This document shows, piece by piece, positions 9,296-17,204 of a stretch of DNA of 64,000 bases. Position 1 is the first letter of the stretch, and every line of letters begins with the position of its first letter. The DNA is taken from NCBI RefSeq assembly GCF_027912455.1, contig NZ_CP115446.1, positions 1,015,501-1,079,500 of the forward strand, in the 5' to 3' direction. Under the pieces are notes generated by a model. That model ran no database searches. It was not told the DNA's origin and saw only the letters and a program-made list of their open reading frames with translations. Both the position numbers and the translations under genes were made by a program. The stretch comes from Aurantiacibacter sp. MUD61. Its GTDB lineage: Bacteria > Pseudomonadota > Alphaproteobacteria > Sphingomonadales > Sphingomonadaceae.

Positions 9296-11170
9296 TTATC
9301 CCTTCACTTCGGGGTGGATGCCTGCGCCCTGCGCTTCGCCCGGCCCTTCGGACTGACCGGCAAGATCGTCGCCGACATTGTCGTCTGTCAGCTTGTCGAG
9401 ATGCATCAGCTTCTTCACCAGCGGGCTGACGATGGTGACGAACACGCCGATGCCGACAGCCACAAGGCCCATGGCCCAATAGACTTCCAACGCGGCTTCG
9501 CGAGTCATGTCGCCGCCTTCGCCTTCACCCATGAGCGAGCCCATGAAGCCGGCGACGTAGTTGCCGCCTGCGGTGCCGAAGAAGAAGGCTGCCATCATCA
9601 GGCTGGCCATGTGACGCGCCGAGAGGCGGTTGATCGCCGAAAGGCCAACCGGGCTGAGGCAGAGCTCACCCGTGGTCGACAGCAGGTAGAAGAGGAACAG
9701 GAACAGCACCGGGGTCAGCAGCGCGCCGCTTTCACCCGTAACGCTGAACTGCTCTGCACCCCATACGAAGACCACGAAGGCGAGGCCCATCTGCACGATG
9801 CCGAGACCCATCTTGGCAATGGCGGAGGGTTCCCACCCGCCGCGCGCCATCCACTGCCATGCGGCGGCGAACAGCGGTGCGAGCACGATGATGTAGATCG
9901 GGTTGATCGACTGGAAGAATGTGGTCGGGATACCGCCGCGATCGACATGGCGATCGGTGTAGAGGTTCATCGAGCCACCGGCCTGTTCGAACAGCCCCCA
10001 GAAAAGCGGCATGAGCAGGATCACGAAGATCATCGCGAACACGCGGTCACGCGCATAGTTCTCGCTTTTCTTCGCTTCCATCGCGCTTGCTGCGATGACT
10101 AGGATGAGGCCCAGTCCGCCCACTGCGTTGGAAATCAGGCTCGTGCCGTTCTGGTAGAACATCAGTGCTGCCGCAACCAGCAGCGCAGCCACACCGCCGT
10201 AGAAGATGCCGGTGGTCGAGCCCTTGCTGACCGTGCCGTCTTCACCCGGCAGCTTGTACAGCGCCTGTTGGAGCACATAGCCGAGCAGCAGAATGCCCGA
10301 GAGCAGGAGAATCCAGCCGACAGTTTCCTGATACTGGATCAGCACCCAGATCACCGCAACACCGACAAGGCCGACGACATACAGCAGCCACTCGAGATTG
10401 AGGCCTGCTACCTTTTCCTTGAGCTTGGCAGGAACGGGCGATTCGCCATTGCCGCGCAGCAGCGATTTGCCGAGCACGAACACGACGAGGCCCAGCAGCA
10501 TACCGAAGCCGGCAAGGCCGAAGCCCCATGCCCAGCTTACCGTTTCACCGATGTAGGCTGCGATCAGCACGCCCGTGGCCGCGCCGAGGTTAATGCCCAT
10601 GTAGAAGATGGTATAGGCGCTATCGCGGCGAATATCGGTACGCGGATAAAGCTGGCCGACCATCACCGAGATATTGGCTTTCAGGAAGCCCGAGCCGACG
10701 ATGATCAGCGCCAGAGCGAGCCAGAAGATGTTGACCGTGGAATCGTTGGCATAGCCCGAACCGTCCCCTTCAAATGCCATGAAGAAGTGACCTGCCGTCA
10801 GCAGCACGGCACCGAACAGTACTGCCTTGCGCTGGCCGAGGTATTTGTCAGCCAGCCAGCCGCCCAGCACCGGAGTGATGTAAACGAGGCTGGTGTATGC
10901 ACCATAGATGAGGTTCGCATTGCTATCGTCGAAAAGCCAATGCTTGACGAGGTAGAGCGTCAAAAGCGCGCGCATGCCGTAATAGGAGAAACGCTCCCAC
11001 ATTTCGGCGAAGAACAGCATGTAGAGGCCCTTGGGGTGGCCCAAAACTTCGTCCTGCGGGCGCGTGATGGCAAAGGCGCCGCCAATAAGGAAGCCACCCA
11101 GCACTAGGACGGAGATCGCCGCCGCCCAGTCTGCATAATTCCACAGCGCAAGCTCTTTAAGTTCGGTCAT
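9296..11170 (-). CDS. Proton-dependent oligopeptide transporter (POT/PTR2)
   Basis: Inner-membrane di-/tripeptide:H+ symporter of 624 residues with about 14 hydrophobic helices. The family signature is WERFSYYGMRALLTLYL, and GINLGAATGVLIAAY marks the second PTR2 motif. The start at 11170 (MTELKELALW) was chosen because the first helix follows directly; the frame stays open 36 codons further upstream, but that stretch has no transporter character. It leads a cluster with two exported amidohydrolases. Confidence 0.92.
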   Translation of the reverse strand: MTELKELALWNYADWAAAISVLVLGGFLIGGAFAITRPQDEVLGHPKGLYMLFFAEMWERFSYYGMRALLTLYLVKHWLFDDSNANLIYGAYTSLVYITPVLGGWLADKYLGQRKAVLFGAVLLTAGHFFMAFEGDGSGYANDSTVNIFWLALALIIVGSGFLKANISVMVGQLYPRTDIRRDSAYTIFYMGINLGAATGVLIAAYIGETVSWAWGFGLAGFGMLLGLVVFVLGKSLLRGNGESPVPAKLKEKVAGLNLEWLLYVVGLVGVAVIWVLIQYQETVGWILLLSGILLLGYVLQQALYKLPGEDGTVSKGSTTGIFYGGVAALLVAAALMFYQNGTSLISNAVGGLGLILVIAASAMEAKKSENYARDRVFAMIFVILLMPLFWGLFEQAGGSMNLYTDRHVDRGGIPTTFFQSINPIYIIVLAPLFAAAWQWMARGGWEPSAIAKMGLGIVQMGLAFVVFVWGAEQFSVTGESGALLTPVLFLFLFYLLSTTGELCLSPVGLSAINRLSARHMASLMMAAFFFGTAGGNYVAGFMGSLMGEGEGGDMTREAALEVYWAMGLVAVGIGVFVTIVSPLVKKLMHLDKLTDDNVGDDLAGQSEGPGEAQGAGIHPEVKG

Positions 11171-11381
11171 ATTGTGCGAATTCCCCGTGAAACATTTATC
11201 GGCTCTTCCCAAGCCTTCTTGATCGGGCCTCTCTGGCGAGGCCGCATTGCGCGGGCACACTAACGATTGTTTTACCAATGTGAAGCCGTTTCGGTTGCCC
11301 GCGAAACTATCCCGCCATCCCGGCTACGGGCCTTAGGCCTACTTGACCTGACACGCTGTATTATGGCAGTGATGCACCATC

Positions 11382-11720
11382 ATGGCTGACACAAAACCCG
11401 TTTACCTTCGACTGCGCGAGCAGATTGCCGCCGCCATCATCGATGGGCGGTATGGTGAGGGGGAAATGCTCCCATCTGTGCGCGCATTCGCCGCAGAGCA
11501 GGGTGCCAATCCGCTGACTGTCGCAAAGGCCTACCAGCAATTCCAGGCAGACGGTCTCATCCGTGTGCAGCGCGGGGTGGGTATGTTCGTGCGCGAAGGT
11601 GCCTCGGCCAAGCTCCTGGAAAGCGAGCGGGACACGTTTCTGCAGGACGAATGGCCGGGCATTCGCCGAAAGATGACGCGTCTTGGCTTGTCGGTATCCG
11701 ATCTGGTCGAAAACGCCTGA
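11382..11720 (+). CDS. GntR-family regulator, YtrA-like short form
   Basis: A 112-residue transcription factor with the GntR winged helix (VYLRLREQIAAAIIDGRY, then LPSVRAFAAEQGANPLTVAKAY, and GLIRVQRGVGMFV). The C-terminal part is only about 40 residues, matching the dimerisation helices of the YtrA subfamily and too short for a FadR or HutC ligand domain. It stands divergent from the POT transporter gene, with 211 bases between the start codons, and 174 bases upstream of ihfB; its targets may be either. Confidence 0.87.
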   Translation: MADTKPVYLRLREQIAAAIIDGRYGEGEMLPSVRAFAAEQGANPLTVAKAYQQFQADGLIRVQRGVGMFVREGASAKLLESERDTFLQDEWPGIRRKMTRLGLSVSDLVENA

Positions 11721-11811
11721 TCGCAGCTATAACTCGGCTCCTGCCGACGCTCAGATGAAAAATTTTGTGAAATTTCAGTCGCGGGATTGCGCCGCGTGGC
11801 GTTGTCTGGCA

Positions 11812-11827
11812 ATTTACATATGTAAAT
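11812..11827. promoter_or_regulatory. Perfect 16-bp palindrome upstream of ihfB
   Basis: ATTTACATATGTAAAT is a perfect inverted repeat, 67 bases before the ihfB start and 91 bases after the GntR gene stop. Symmetric A/T-rich sites of this size are typical operators for dimeric regulators, and the YtrA-type protein next door is a candidate binder; that link is inference. Confidence 0.4.
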
Positions 11828-11894
11828 GCGCTTCTACTAAGCGCACCGATTGCAGTTGATGCGGGTCGCACCATCACCCGATCGGGGAGGTAAC

Positions 11895-12176
11895 ATGATC
11901 AGGTCCGAGCTACTTCAGGCGCTAAGTGCAGATAATCCAGATCTCAAACCCGAGGAGGTTGAGCAGGTTGTCGACATTTTCTTCGATGAAATCACCACGC
12001 GTCTGGCTGAAGGTGGCAGAGTGGAATTGCGCGGTTTCGGCACATTCACCACGCGCCAGCGCGAAGCGCGCACTGGGCGCAATCCGCGCACCGGCGAAGC
12101 CGTCGATGTCCCGGCAAAGCGCGTGCCTTACTTCAAACCGGGTAAGGAAATGCGCGAACGGCTGAATCCCAGCTAA
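11895..12176 (+). CDS. ihfB: Integration host factor, beta subunit
   Basis: A 93-residue nucleoid protein that bends DNA as a heterodimer with IHF alpha. The HU/IHF fold is complete: helices MIRSELLQALS and VDIFFDEITTRL, the GRVELRGFGTF strand pair, and the DNA-intercalating arm with RNPRTGEAV. ATG 11895 has GGGGAGG seven bases upstream; an upstream in-frame start at 11850 would add a tail not seen in the family. IHF commonly assists tyrosine integrases, and an integrated element lies just downstream. Confidence 0.93.
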   Translation: MIRSELLQALSADNPDLKPEEVEQVVDIFFDEITTRLAEGGRVELRGFGTFTTRQREARTGRNPRTGEAVDVPAKRVPYFKPGKEMRERLNPS

Positions 12177-12266
12177 TCAGCATTACCGACAGACCGCAAT
12201 TTGCGACGAATTGCGGAACACTTCGGCAGTTTCAGGGGTTTCTCTTGTAATTAAAGGAGATACCTC

Positions 12267-12503
12267 ATGATTGGTAAGATTATCGGTGCAGTGGTCGGCG
12301 CACGCGCGGCCCAAAATGTTCGCAGTATCGAAGGCCCGGGTGGCGCAGTGCTGGGTGCACTTGCGGTACCCATCATTTCGCGTCTGCGACTTCCCACGCT
12401 GCTCGCACTTGGTGCGGGCGGATATTTTATCAAGAAAATGGCTGACAAGGAAAAGGCCGCCACTGGCACGCCTGTCGGCACCGGGACAACCTCCACGAGC
12501 TGA
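12267..12503 (+). CDS. Small glycine-rich membrane-associated protein
   Basis: Encodes 78 residues, start ATG preceded by AAAGGAGA. The N-terminal two thirds are Gly/Ala-rich and hydrophobic (IGAVVGARAAQNV, GAVLGALAVPII, LALGAGGYFIKK), suggesting a pair of short membrane-inserting helices; the tail is Thr/Ser-rich. I do not recognise a named family. It is followed by a good rho-independent terminator. Confidence 0.7.
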   Translation: MIGKIIGAVVGARAAQNVRSIEGPGGAVLGALAVPIISRLRLPTLLALGAGGYFIKKMADKEKAATGTPVGTGTTSTS

Positions 12504-12523
12504 TCCCGAGCCATAGGAATTAA

Positions 12524-12557
12524 GCCCGCCCTTGCTTCATGCAGCGGCGGGCTTTTT
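12524..12557 (+). terminator. Rho-independent terminator
   Basis: GCCCGCC (12524-12530) pairs with GGCGGGC (12546-12552) over a 15-base loop, followed by five T. It closes the small glycine-rich gene. Confidence 0.8.
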
Positions 12558-12650
12558 CGTTCGCCCAGCTGGTCGAATGCAGGAATCTGCGAGCATGGGC
12601 ACCAAGGCGATTGCCTTCGTCCGCGCGATCCGTTTAGGCAGCTTGCCCAA

Positions 12651-12735
12651 GCGGGCGTGGCGGAATGGTAGACGCCGGGGACTTAAAATCCCCTGATCTT
12701 TGATCGTGTGGGTTCGAGTCCCACCGCCCGCACCA
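12651..12735 (+). tRNA. tRNA-Leu (anticodon UAA)
   Basis: An 85-base class II tRNA. Acceptor strands GCGGGCG and CGCCCGC pair perfectly and CCA is encoded. The anticodon arm is GGGGA-CTTAAAA-TCCCC, giving anticodon TAA. The long variable arm contains GATC-TTT-GATC, and the T arm carries GGTTCGAGTCC. Its 3' half from 12680 is repeated at 23021-23078, so this gene is the insertion site of the element to its right. Confidence 0.96.
12680..12735 (+). repeat. Left attachment repeat (attL) in tRNA-Leu
   Basis: Two blocks shared with 23021-23078: 19 bases covering anticodon loop to variable arm (12680-12698) and 34 bases covering the rest of the tRNA with CCA (12702-12735). Between them this copy has TTT where the right copy has CTATA. 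Confidence 0.88.
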
Positions 12736-12797
12736 AGCTTTTCTGCCATTCTCGGCACAAGACGGGCAGCGCAGAAGTAGACTGACCCATGAGAAGA

Positions 12798-12813
12798 GGT
12801 AGTTTTGGTGTAA
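12798..12813 (+). repeat. Element-end repeat, left copy (possible integrase arm site)
   Basis: GGTAGTTTTGGTGTAA recurs with one change at 22865-22880 near the right end. The shared 11-bp core TTTTGGTGTAA is in the same orientation. It sits 62 bases inside the tRNA end. Subterminal repeats of this kind commonly bind the integrase N-terminal domain; this role is inferred. Confidence 0.45.
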
Positions 12814-12831
12814 CCGCGGTCAATCGGACAC

Positions 12832-13959
12832 TCACGCTGAAACACTTCGCTCCAGCGCGACCATCGCCTCATCGATGCTCCGATCGGCGAGGTGGGTGTA
12901 CCGTAGCACCATGGCAAAAGTTTTGTGTCCAGTGACCCTCTGAACAGCTGGGAGCGGCGCTCCTGACGCTACGAGCTTCGTTGCCGCCGTATGGCGCATA
13001 GTGTGGGGTGTTACCATTTCCGGCGAAAGACCTGCTGCCCGCACGGCGCGCTTGAAAGCACCATTGAACTCATTGACGTGCCCAGTGGCCGTTCTTGTCG
13101 ATGGGAATATCCAGCCGTTGCGATCAGTTCTGCGCTCGCGCTCACGTCGCAACAGTTCCACGAGGGATTTCGTGAGCGGTTGTGTGCGGTCACCTGCCTT
13201 TGCCTTAGGCAGATAAAGACGGCAATTCTTCCAGTCGATGTGGTCGAAGCGTGCGGAGACAATCTCCGCTGAGCGCATTGCCGTACCCAATCCGAACTCG
13301 ACGAATAGCCAAAGCAAGGGGTGGCTATCTCGCTTTGCAGCCTCAATGAGGAGATCACATTCGTGATCTGATAGAACTACCGTTCGTCCTTCCGGCTCTG
13401 CTAGTTTCACGATTGAGCAGGGTGTTCGGCGCAGCTTGCGTCTACGGACCCCCATGTTCCAGACGTGGCTGAGCGTCGCTAGATCGCGATTGACGGTTGA
13501 GGGGGACAGGCCGCTCTGCACCATCTCCTGGCAGTATCTCCCGATGTGTTCTTCAGAAATTGTTTCTAAGACAAGATGGCCGAGCTTGGGGACCAAGCGA
13601 CGTTCAAGGTGGAGACGCTTCCGTTCGAGGTTCTTTCCGCCAGAGGCTTCGATCTCGTCCAAATACCAAGCCGCGAGTTCGGCGAACCGGAGTGGTGTTT
13701 GTCGACCTCTGGGAAGAGTGTCTAGACCGTCGCGGATGTCTGCTCTGATTTGATCTCGAACTTCAAGAGCTCTGGTGGCGTTCCAATTCTCGCTCTTGAG
13801 GCCCAGCACCCTTTTCACGCGCTTCCGTAGATATATGAAGGCGAGCGACCACTTCTCATCGCCGTCTACGAGCTTCTCAACCGTGATACCGTACTCAGTG
13901 AGGCGTTGCCCAGGCGCAAGATTGCGGCGGTTGGCTGGAGTTATGACTTGCAGCGTCAA
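12832..13959 (-). CDS. int: Tyrosine-type integrase of the island
   Basis: A 375-residue site-specific recombinase. The SAM-like core-binding domain spans roughly residues 90-175 and the catalytic domain 190-370. All catalytic landmarks are present: Arg in G-T-A-M-R-S-A-E, the H-T-M-R-H box, His in T-G-H-K and the nucleophile Tyr in LRYTHLAD. Its 3' end lies 97 bases from the tRNA-Leu gene, the usual placement for tRNA-targeting integrases. Seven bases separate it from the ribbon-helix-helix gene upstream, so the two are likely co-transcribed. Confidence 0.95.
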   Translation of the reverse strand: MTLQVITPANRRNLAPGQRLTEYGITVEKLVDGDEKWSLAFIYLRKRVKRVLGLKSENWNATRALEVRDQIRADIRDGLDTLPRGRQTPLRFAELAAWYLDEIEASGGKNLERKRLHLERRLVPKLGHLVLETISEEHIGRYCQEMVQSGLSPSTVNRDLATLSHVWNMGVRRRKLRRTPCSIVKLAEPEGRTVVLSDHECDLLIEAAKRDSHPLLWLFVEFGLGTAMRSAEIVSARFDHIDWKNCRLYLPKAKAGDRTQPLTKSLVELLRRERERRTDRNGWIFPSTRTATGHVNEFNGAFKRAVRAAGLSPEMVTPHTMRHTAATKLVASGAPLPAVQRVTGHKTFAMVLRYTHLADRSIDEAMVALERSVSA

Positions 13960-13966
13960 GGCGTGA

Positions 13967-14401
13967 TCACCTCAGATCCAGCTTGCGACGGCGGGTCGGC
14001 CGCGGCTTTTTGACCGGGGGCGCTGGTTCGTTCGGCAATCCAAGTTCGGCCGCAAGCGCGGCAATCGACTTGGTTAGCTCATCCGACAATCGGTTTACGA
14101 GCTTACCTGCGGCCTCTGACCATGCAGAAAGATCATCGGTTGTATCGTGATCGGGCATTGATCTGATGATGGAGGCCTCGAAGGATCGAAGAGGCGGCGC
14201 AAAATGCCGCTGGAAGTCGTCCTCCGCGTTGAGCCCCTGAACAAGTATGGCCTCTGCAGCCTGACTGATCGACATGTTCGAGACGATTGCCTTCTTCTCC
14301 AACCTTTCCATGGTCTCGTCAGTTAGCTTCGTCGCAAATGATCTCGTCTTGCCTCCGTACGGCCCTCGACGAGGCGCTCCCCTTGCCTTTTTCTCGCTCA
14401 T
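13967..14401 (-). CDS. Ribbon-helix-helix-like regulator or mobilisation accessory protein
   Basis: A 144-residue basic protein. An N-terminal K/R/G-rich tail precedes a strand-helix-helix pattern (TRSFATKLTDETMERLEKKA, then SISQAAEAILVQGL), as in Arc/MetJ or MobC-type proteins. The C-terminus is again strongly basic (PRPTRRRKLDLR). The start ATG at 14401 has GGAGAAG upstream; the frame stays open another 77 codons upstream without family character. Divergent from the AlpA-like gene across a 109-base spacer, so it may control both directions. Confidence 0.65.
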   Translation of the reverse strand: MSEKKARGAPRRGPYGGKTRSFATKLTDETMERLEKKAIVSNMSISQAAEAILVQGLNAEDDFQRHFAPPLRSFEASIIRSMPDHDTTDDLSAWSEAAGKLVNRLSDELTKSIAALAAELGLPNEPAPPVKKPRPTRRRKLDLR

Positions 14402-14510
14402 TCTACACTTCTCCAAATTAATATCGAAAAGTGTATATTTTTTGTTGCCAAGTGCGTCAAGCAGGTTTAGGTGGCGCCTCACCGACCACGATGAGGAGAA
14501 GCAGCCAACC

Positions 14511-14729
14511 ATGATGCAGCGACGTGTGAGAGAACGACAAATGATCGTCACGCCTGACGGAAGGATGACGCGCTCCCACGCTGCGAAGTATCTGGGGGTG
14601 GCTGAGCAAACCCTCGCCAATTGGCGCACCAAGGGACGAGGGCCAAAGTCGTTTCGTTTGGGCGGGAAGGTATTCTACCGTCTGACAGACGTACAGGCTT
14701 TCATCGATGAGACGATGCAGGGTCAGTAG
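14511..14729 (+). CDS. AlpA/excisionase-like helix-turn-helix protein
   Basis: A 72-residue DNA-binding protein: a MerR/Xis-type HTH is visible as TRSHAAKYLGVAEQTLANWRTKGRGP followed by the wing FRLGGKVFYRLTDVQAFID. Such proteins act as excisionases or as activators of int on islands. GAGGAGA lies about 12 bases before the ATG; an inner ATG at 14541 is possible. The TAG stop overlaps the GTG of the reverse transcriptase reading frame (TAGTG), suggesting coupled translation. Confidence 0.8.
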   Translation: MMQRRVRERQMIVTPDGRMTRSHAAKYLGVAEQTLANWRTKGRGPKSFRLGGKVFYRLTDVQAFIDETMQGQ

Positions 14730-14743
14730 TGCAACCGGTTGCA
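14730..14743. promoter_or_regulatory. Palindrome TGCAACCGGTTGCA, left copy
   Basis: A perfect 14-bp inverted repeat at the junction of the AlpA-like and RT genes. The same core occurs as a 16-bp palindrome at 22807-22822, so both may be sites for one island-encoded dimeric DNA-binding protein. Confidence 0.45.
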
Positions 14744-15226
14744 ATTTCACCATCGATGCGAAGTGCGGATGACCTCATTCGATTGATTGCGGCAGGCAGT
14801 CTTGATCCGGCAAGCGTTACCGTCGAGGAAGAGACTTCCATGATGAGGTCTTTCCGCGCGAAAGAGAGAAAGCTACACGACCGGCTGGTAGATGCGTTGG
14901 CAAATGGCCGAGGTAGGATTGCGCGCAAGGAAAGCGAAAGACTTCGGCGCAGCTTGTCTACACGGTACCTAGCTCTCTGGCGGGAGAAACCCCGCACGCT
15001 GGCGGATCGGCCGAAGGACCCGCAATTGAAACGAGCAATCACGCGGGCAGAGCGCATCCGTCAAATCCTTACTTTGCTGAACCGCGTGGGCCGTCTCAGC
15101 GAACCAGCATGTGCGGTGGTCTACGCTAAGCCCAAAAAGAGAAATCAGTCTTTTCGCGATGTACGCGCACCGAAGCCTTCGCTCACGAGCGGCGGTACGC
15201 TTGATCGACGCGTAATCTTCAAGTTC

Positions 15227-15270
15227 GGCTGGACGCAATCAGGCGCGCCAGCGCCTGATTGCGTCCAGCC
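15227..15270. repeat. Perfect 20-bp stem / 4-base loop hairpin inside the RT gene
   Basis: The arm 15227-15246 is the exact reverse complement of 15251-15270 around the loop GCCA. It spans the point where the RT coding frame changes. Both arms encode conserved RT residues in their own frames (FGWTQ and QRLIASS). Confidence 0.9.
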
Positions 15271-16087
15271 TCAAACCATTCGCAAACTACCACCCCTCCC
15301 AGTACATGTTGACGGGGCGTGGGCGGTCGGCGGTTTGCGAGTATCTGCGCCAAGAGGTTCCGAACCTCTCAGCAGACCATGTGTTTATGCAGGTAGATGT
15401 CAAAGATTTCTTCGGCTCTATCAGCTCAGCATGGATAGAAGGCCGTTTCCGTCTGGCGGAAGCAATCATTCGGCGTCAAATGCACTCCGGTGAGATGCGT
15501 ATTCTCATGGACAGAAGGGCTAGGGCCTACCTTCCAGGTGGCGAACTAAATGAACGGGTCCGGCGCGTGTTACCACAGGGGTCGGCGTTGTCTCCGCTGG
15601 TTGCCGAAATGGCGATGGCCGAAGTGCTGGAGGGACTGGCTGACCACCTCCGCTGCACCTTGGTCGTCACCTACTCGGACAATTTGGGTATCTTTCTACC
15701 CGCAGCGCAGGCGGCTGCTATTGAGGACTGCCTTCGGAACGCCTTCGGCGTTTCCGGCGTCGGACCGTTCGAACTAACATTCTCTCGCCCGATACCGATT
15801 GCAGACGGCTTTTCATTCCTCGGTCATATCTGGAAGCTCGAAGCTGGAGAACTGCACACATTCGTTGATGAGCAGGTGGCCAATATGAGAGCAATCGTGC
15901 TTCGGACGCAACTTCTCAACTGTCTGACACATAACGATCTGAGCCGCGTCCGCTCCCGTATCTTCGGGCAAGCCAACGAATGGAAGTTTTGGCCAGGCAT
16001 TGCAGCTTGGAAGTCGGGGTTGCTCTTAGATTTAGAGCGAGCGCGGGAAGGATTGGCGGCTCGGTCAGCAGCTGACTGCCTCGCGGC

Positions 16088-16669
16088 CTAAGTTGGGGCA
16101 CCACAGTACCGATTGACCGTGGATTTTGAGATGGCGAACTCATCCATCGTCTCGCGTATTGTCGCGCGGTTTTGTTCGCGCCACTCCCGGACCGCCGATG
16201 GGTCTGCAGCCAGAGGTCTGCCTAGGCTCGCCTTGCCTCGATGCGTTTTGCCGGTTTCGCTGAGTGCTTTGCGCGCGGCTGCTCTGCCTGCCTCGCATCG
16301 CTCACGGATGCGTTGCCGCTCCATGTCAGCGATCTGTGCAAGCACCGCTACGATAAGCTCGCCGACACCCTTGCCAATCGGTCCAAGCCCTAGCACGTCA
16401 AGCATGATGCCCTCTTCTAGCAAGCGGCGCACAGTCGCTTGAACGTCGAGGGCATCGCGCCCTAACCGATCGAGTGCATAAACGCACACGGTGTCGCCAT
16501 CTCGAACGTAAGACAGCAACTCCCCGAAGCCTGGCCGCGCGGCGGCCAGCGTGGCACCGCTAATCCCCTCGTCATAGAACTCACGATCGAACGGCCCAGC
16601 CAAAGCACTGCGCTGAGCTTCGACACTCTGCGCACCAGTGGATACGCGATAATAGGCGATACGGCTCAT
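16088..16669 (-). CDS. Serine recombinase, resolvase/invertase family
   Basis: A 193-residue site-specific recombinase. The nucleophile Ser lies in AYYRVSTGAQS near residue 9, and the arginine-rich catalytic set follows in YALDRLGRDALD and MERQRIRERCEAG. A short C-terminal HTH (IRETMDEFAISKSTVNRYC) binds DNA. It has the size of Tn3-type resolvases and DNA invertases. The stop overlaps that of the convergent RT by four bases. Inverted and direct repeats just upstream of its start look like a recombination or operator site. Confidence 0.92.
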   Translation of the reverse strand: MSRIAYYRVSTGAQSVEAQRSALAGPFDREFYDEGISGATLAAARPGFGELLSYVRDGDTVCVYALDRLGRDALDVQATVRRLLEEGIMLDVLGLGPIGKGVGELIVAVLAQIADMERQRIRERCEAGRAAARKALSETGKTHRGKASLGRPLAADPSAVREWREQNRATIRETMDEFAISKSTVNRYCGAPT

Positions 16670-16684
16670 TCAATTCTCCAGGCC

Positions 16685-16781
16685 CCAAAAGTTACCTCGT
16701 CTGTTTTGGGCACCCCAAAACAATGATTGCCTATCTTATGGGCCATTGGGGTCAAGCCGATTTACTGGATCCAAAAGTTAC
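16685..16781. promoter_or_regulatory. Putative resolvase res/operator site
   Basis: Immediately upstream of the resolvase start: an 8-bp inverted repeat GTTTTGGG-CAC-CCCAAAAC (16703-16721), and an 11-bp direct repeat CCAAAAGTTAC at 16685-16695 and 16771-16781. Res sites of serine resolvases normally lie next to the gene and also serve as its operator. Assignment is by position and symmetry only. Confidence 0.45.
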
Positions 16782-16811
16782 AATTTCTGCGACCAGACTT
16801 CGCGCTGCCCT

Positions 16812-16922
16812 GCACATATACGGGCGGTTATTCCGAATGTATGGGAAGATATTCGCGCGTATATCTCGCGTAAATGCACGCATATACGAACATTTCCCTT
16901 GCCATAAACCGCCACATATGCG
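16812..16922. promoter_or_regulatory. Iterated ATATACG-type motifs upstream of the defence-module operon
   Basis: Four related elements in about 110 bases: CACATATACG (ends 16822), CGCGTATAT (16856-16864, inverted), GCATATACG (16880-16888) and CACATATGCG (16913-16922). They lie 50-160 bases before the first gene of the GHKL operon. The 304-base space 16670-16973 has no convincing gene; a 68-codon open frame in it has no recognisable features. Confidence 0.4.
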
Positions 16923-16973
16923 TTCATAGTGTCTGATCGAATCGGTTGAAATTGTGAGACGGAGTGGTGCAAC

Positions 16974-17204
16974 ATGGTTGAATCGGCGGAGAAACATGAG
17001 AAGTTTCTGGAACTTGCGGAGGGGCGAACCAATAAGGCCTTGCTTGCCATTGGTAGGATCGGGAATCTCTCGAACCGTTCGCTCTATGAGTGGGAAGAAG
17101 CTGAGCTCCGCAAGATGATTAAGGCGCTCAAGGATGCCATCTCAGAAGTGGAAAACCGCTTTGCATCTCCGAAGGGAAAAGCGAATGCCAAGTTCAAGTT
17201 CTGA
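16974..17204 (+). CDS. Small helical protein at the head of the GHKL operon
   Basis: A 76-residue charged, mostly alpha-helical protein (KHEKFLELAEGRTNKALLAI; EEAELRKMIKALKDAISEVE) with a Lys-rich tail. CGGAG precedes the ATG. Its last 20 bases overlap the start of the GHKL ATPase gene, so the two are translationally coupled and the products probably act together. No family is recognised; an accessory or antitoxin-like subunit is possible but unproven. Confidence 0.7.
   Translation: MVESAEKHEKFLELAEGRTNKALLAIGRIGNLSNRSLYEWEEAELRKMIKALKDAISEVENRFASPKGKANAKFKF

Larger units (their letters stand above)
14729..16091 (+). pseudogene. Reverse transcriptase, interrupted by one +1 frameshift
   Basis: Two overlapping frames together encode one RT of about 453 residues. 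Frame A (from GTG 14729, or ATG 14756) gives a basic helical N-terminus, then YAKPKKRNQ near residue 132 and RRVIFKFGWTQ near 160-170. Frame B, one base further on, continues QARQRLIASSLKPF, GRGRSAVCEYL, the first active-site block VDVKDFFGSI near 223, LPQGSALSPL near 281 and the YxDD position, which here reads TYSDNLGIF (near 315). Skipping one base close to 15239 joins them exactly. Frame B has a stop at 15213 upstream, so it cannot start earlier. The break lies inside a perfect 44-base hairpin. It could be a true pseudogene, programmed +1 recoding, or an assembly error. The RT resembles stand-alone defence or 'unknown group' RTs more than group II intron RTs: no maturase domain is visible. 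Confidence 0.8.

Noticed and set aside
14729..16091. Diversity-generating retroelement, retron or group II intron
   Set aside because: No template/variable repeat pair, no Avd gene, no convincing msr/msd structure and no maturase or intron domain V could be seen by eye. The RT type remains open.
16723..16929. 68-codon frame between the resolvase and the GHKL operon
   Set aside because: No ribosome site, no recognisable domain, and it covers the repeat-rich control region.
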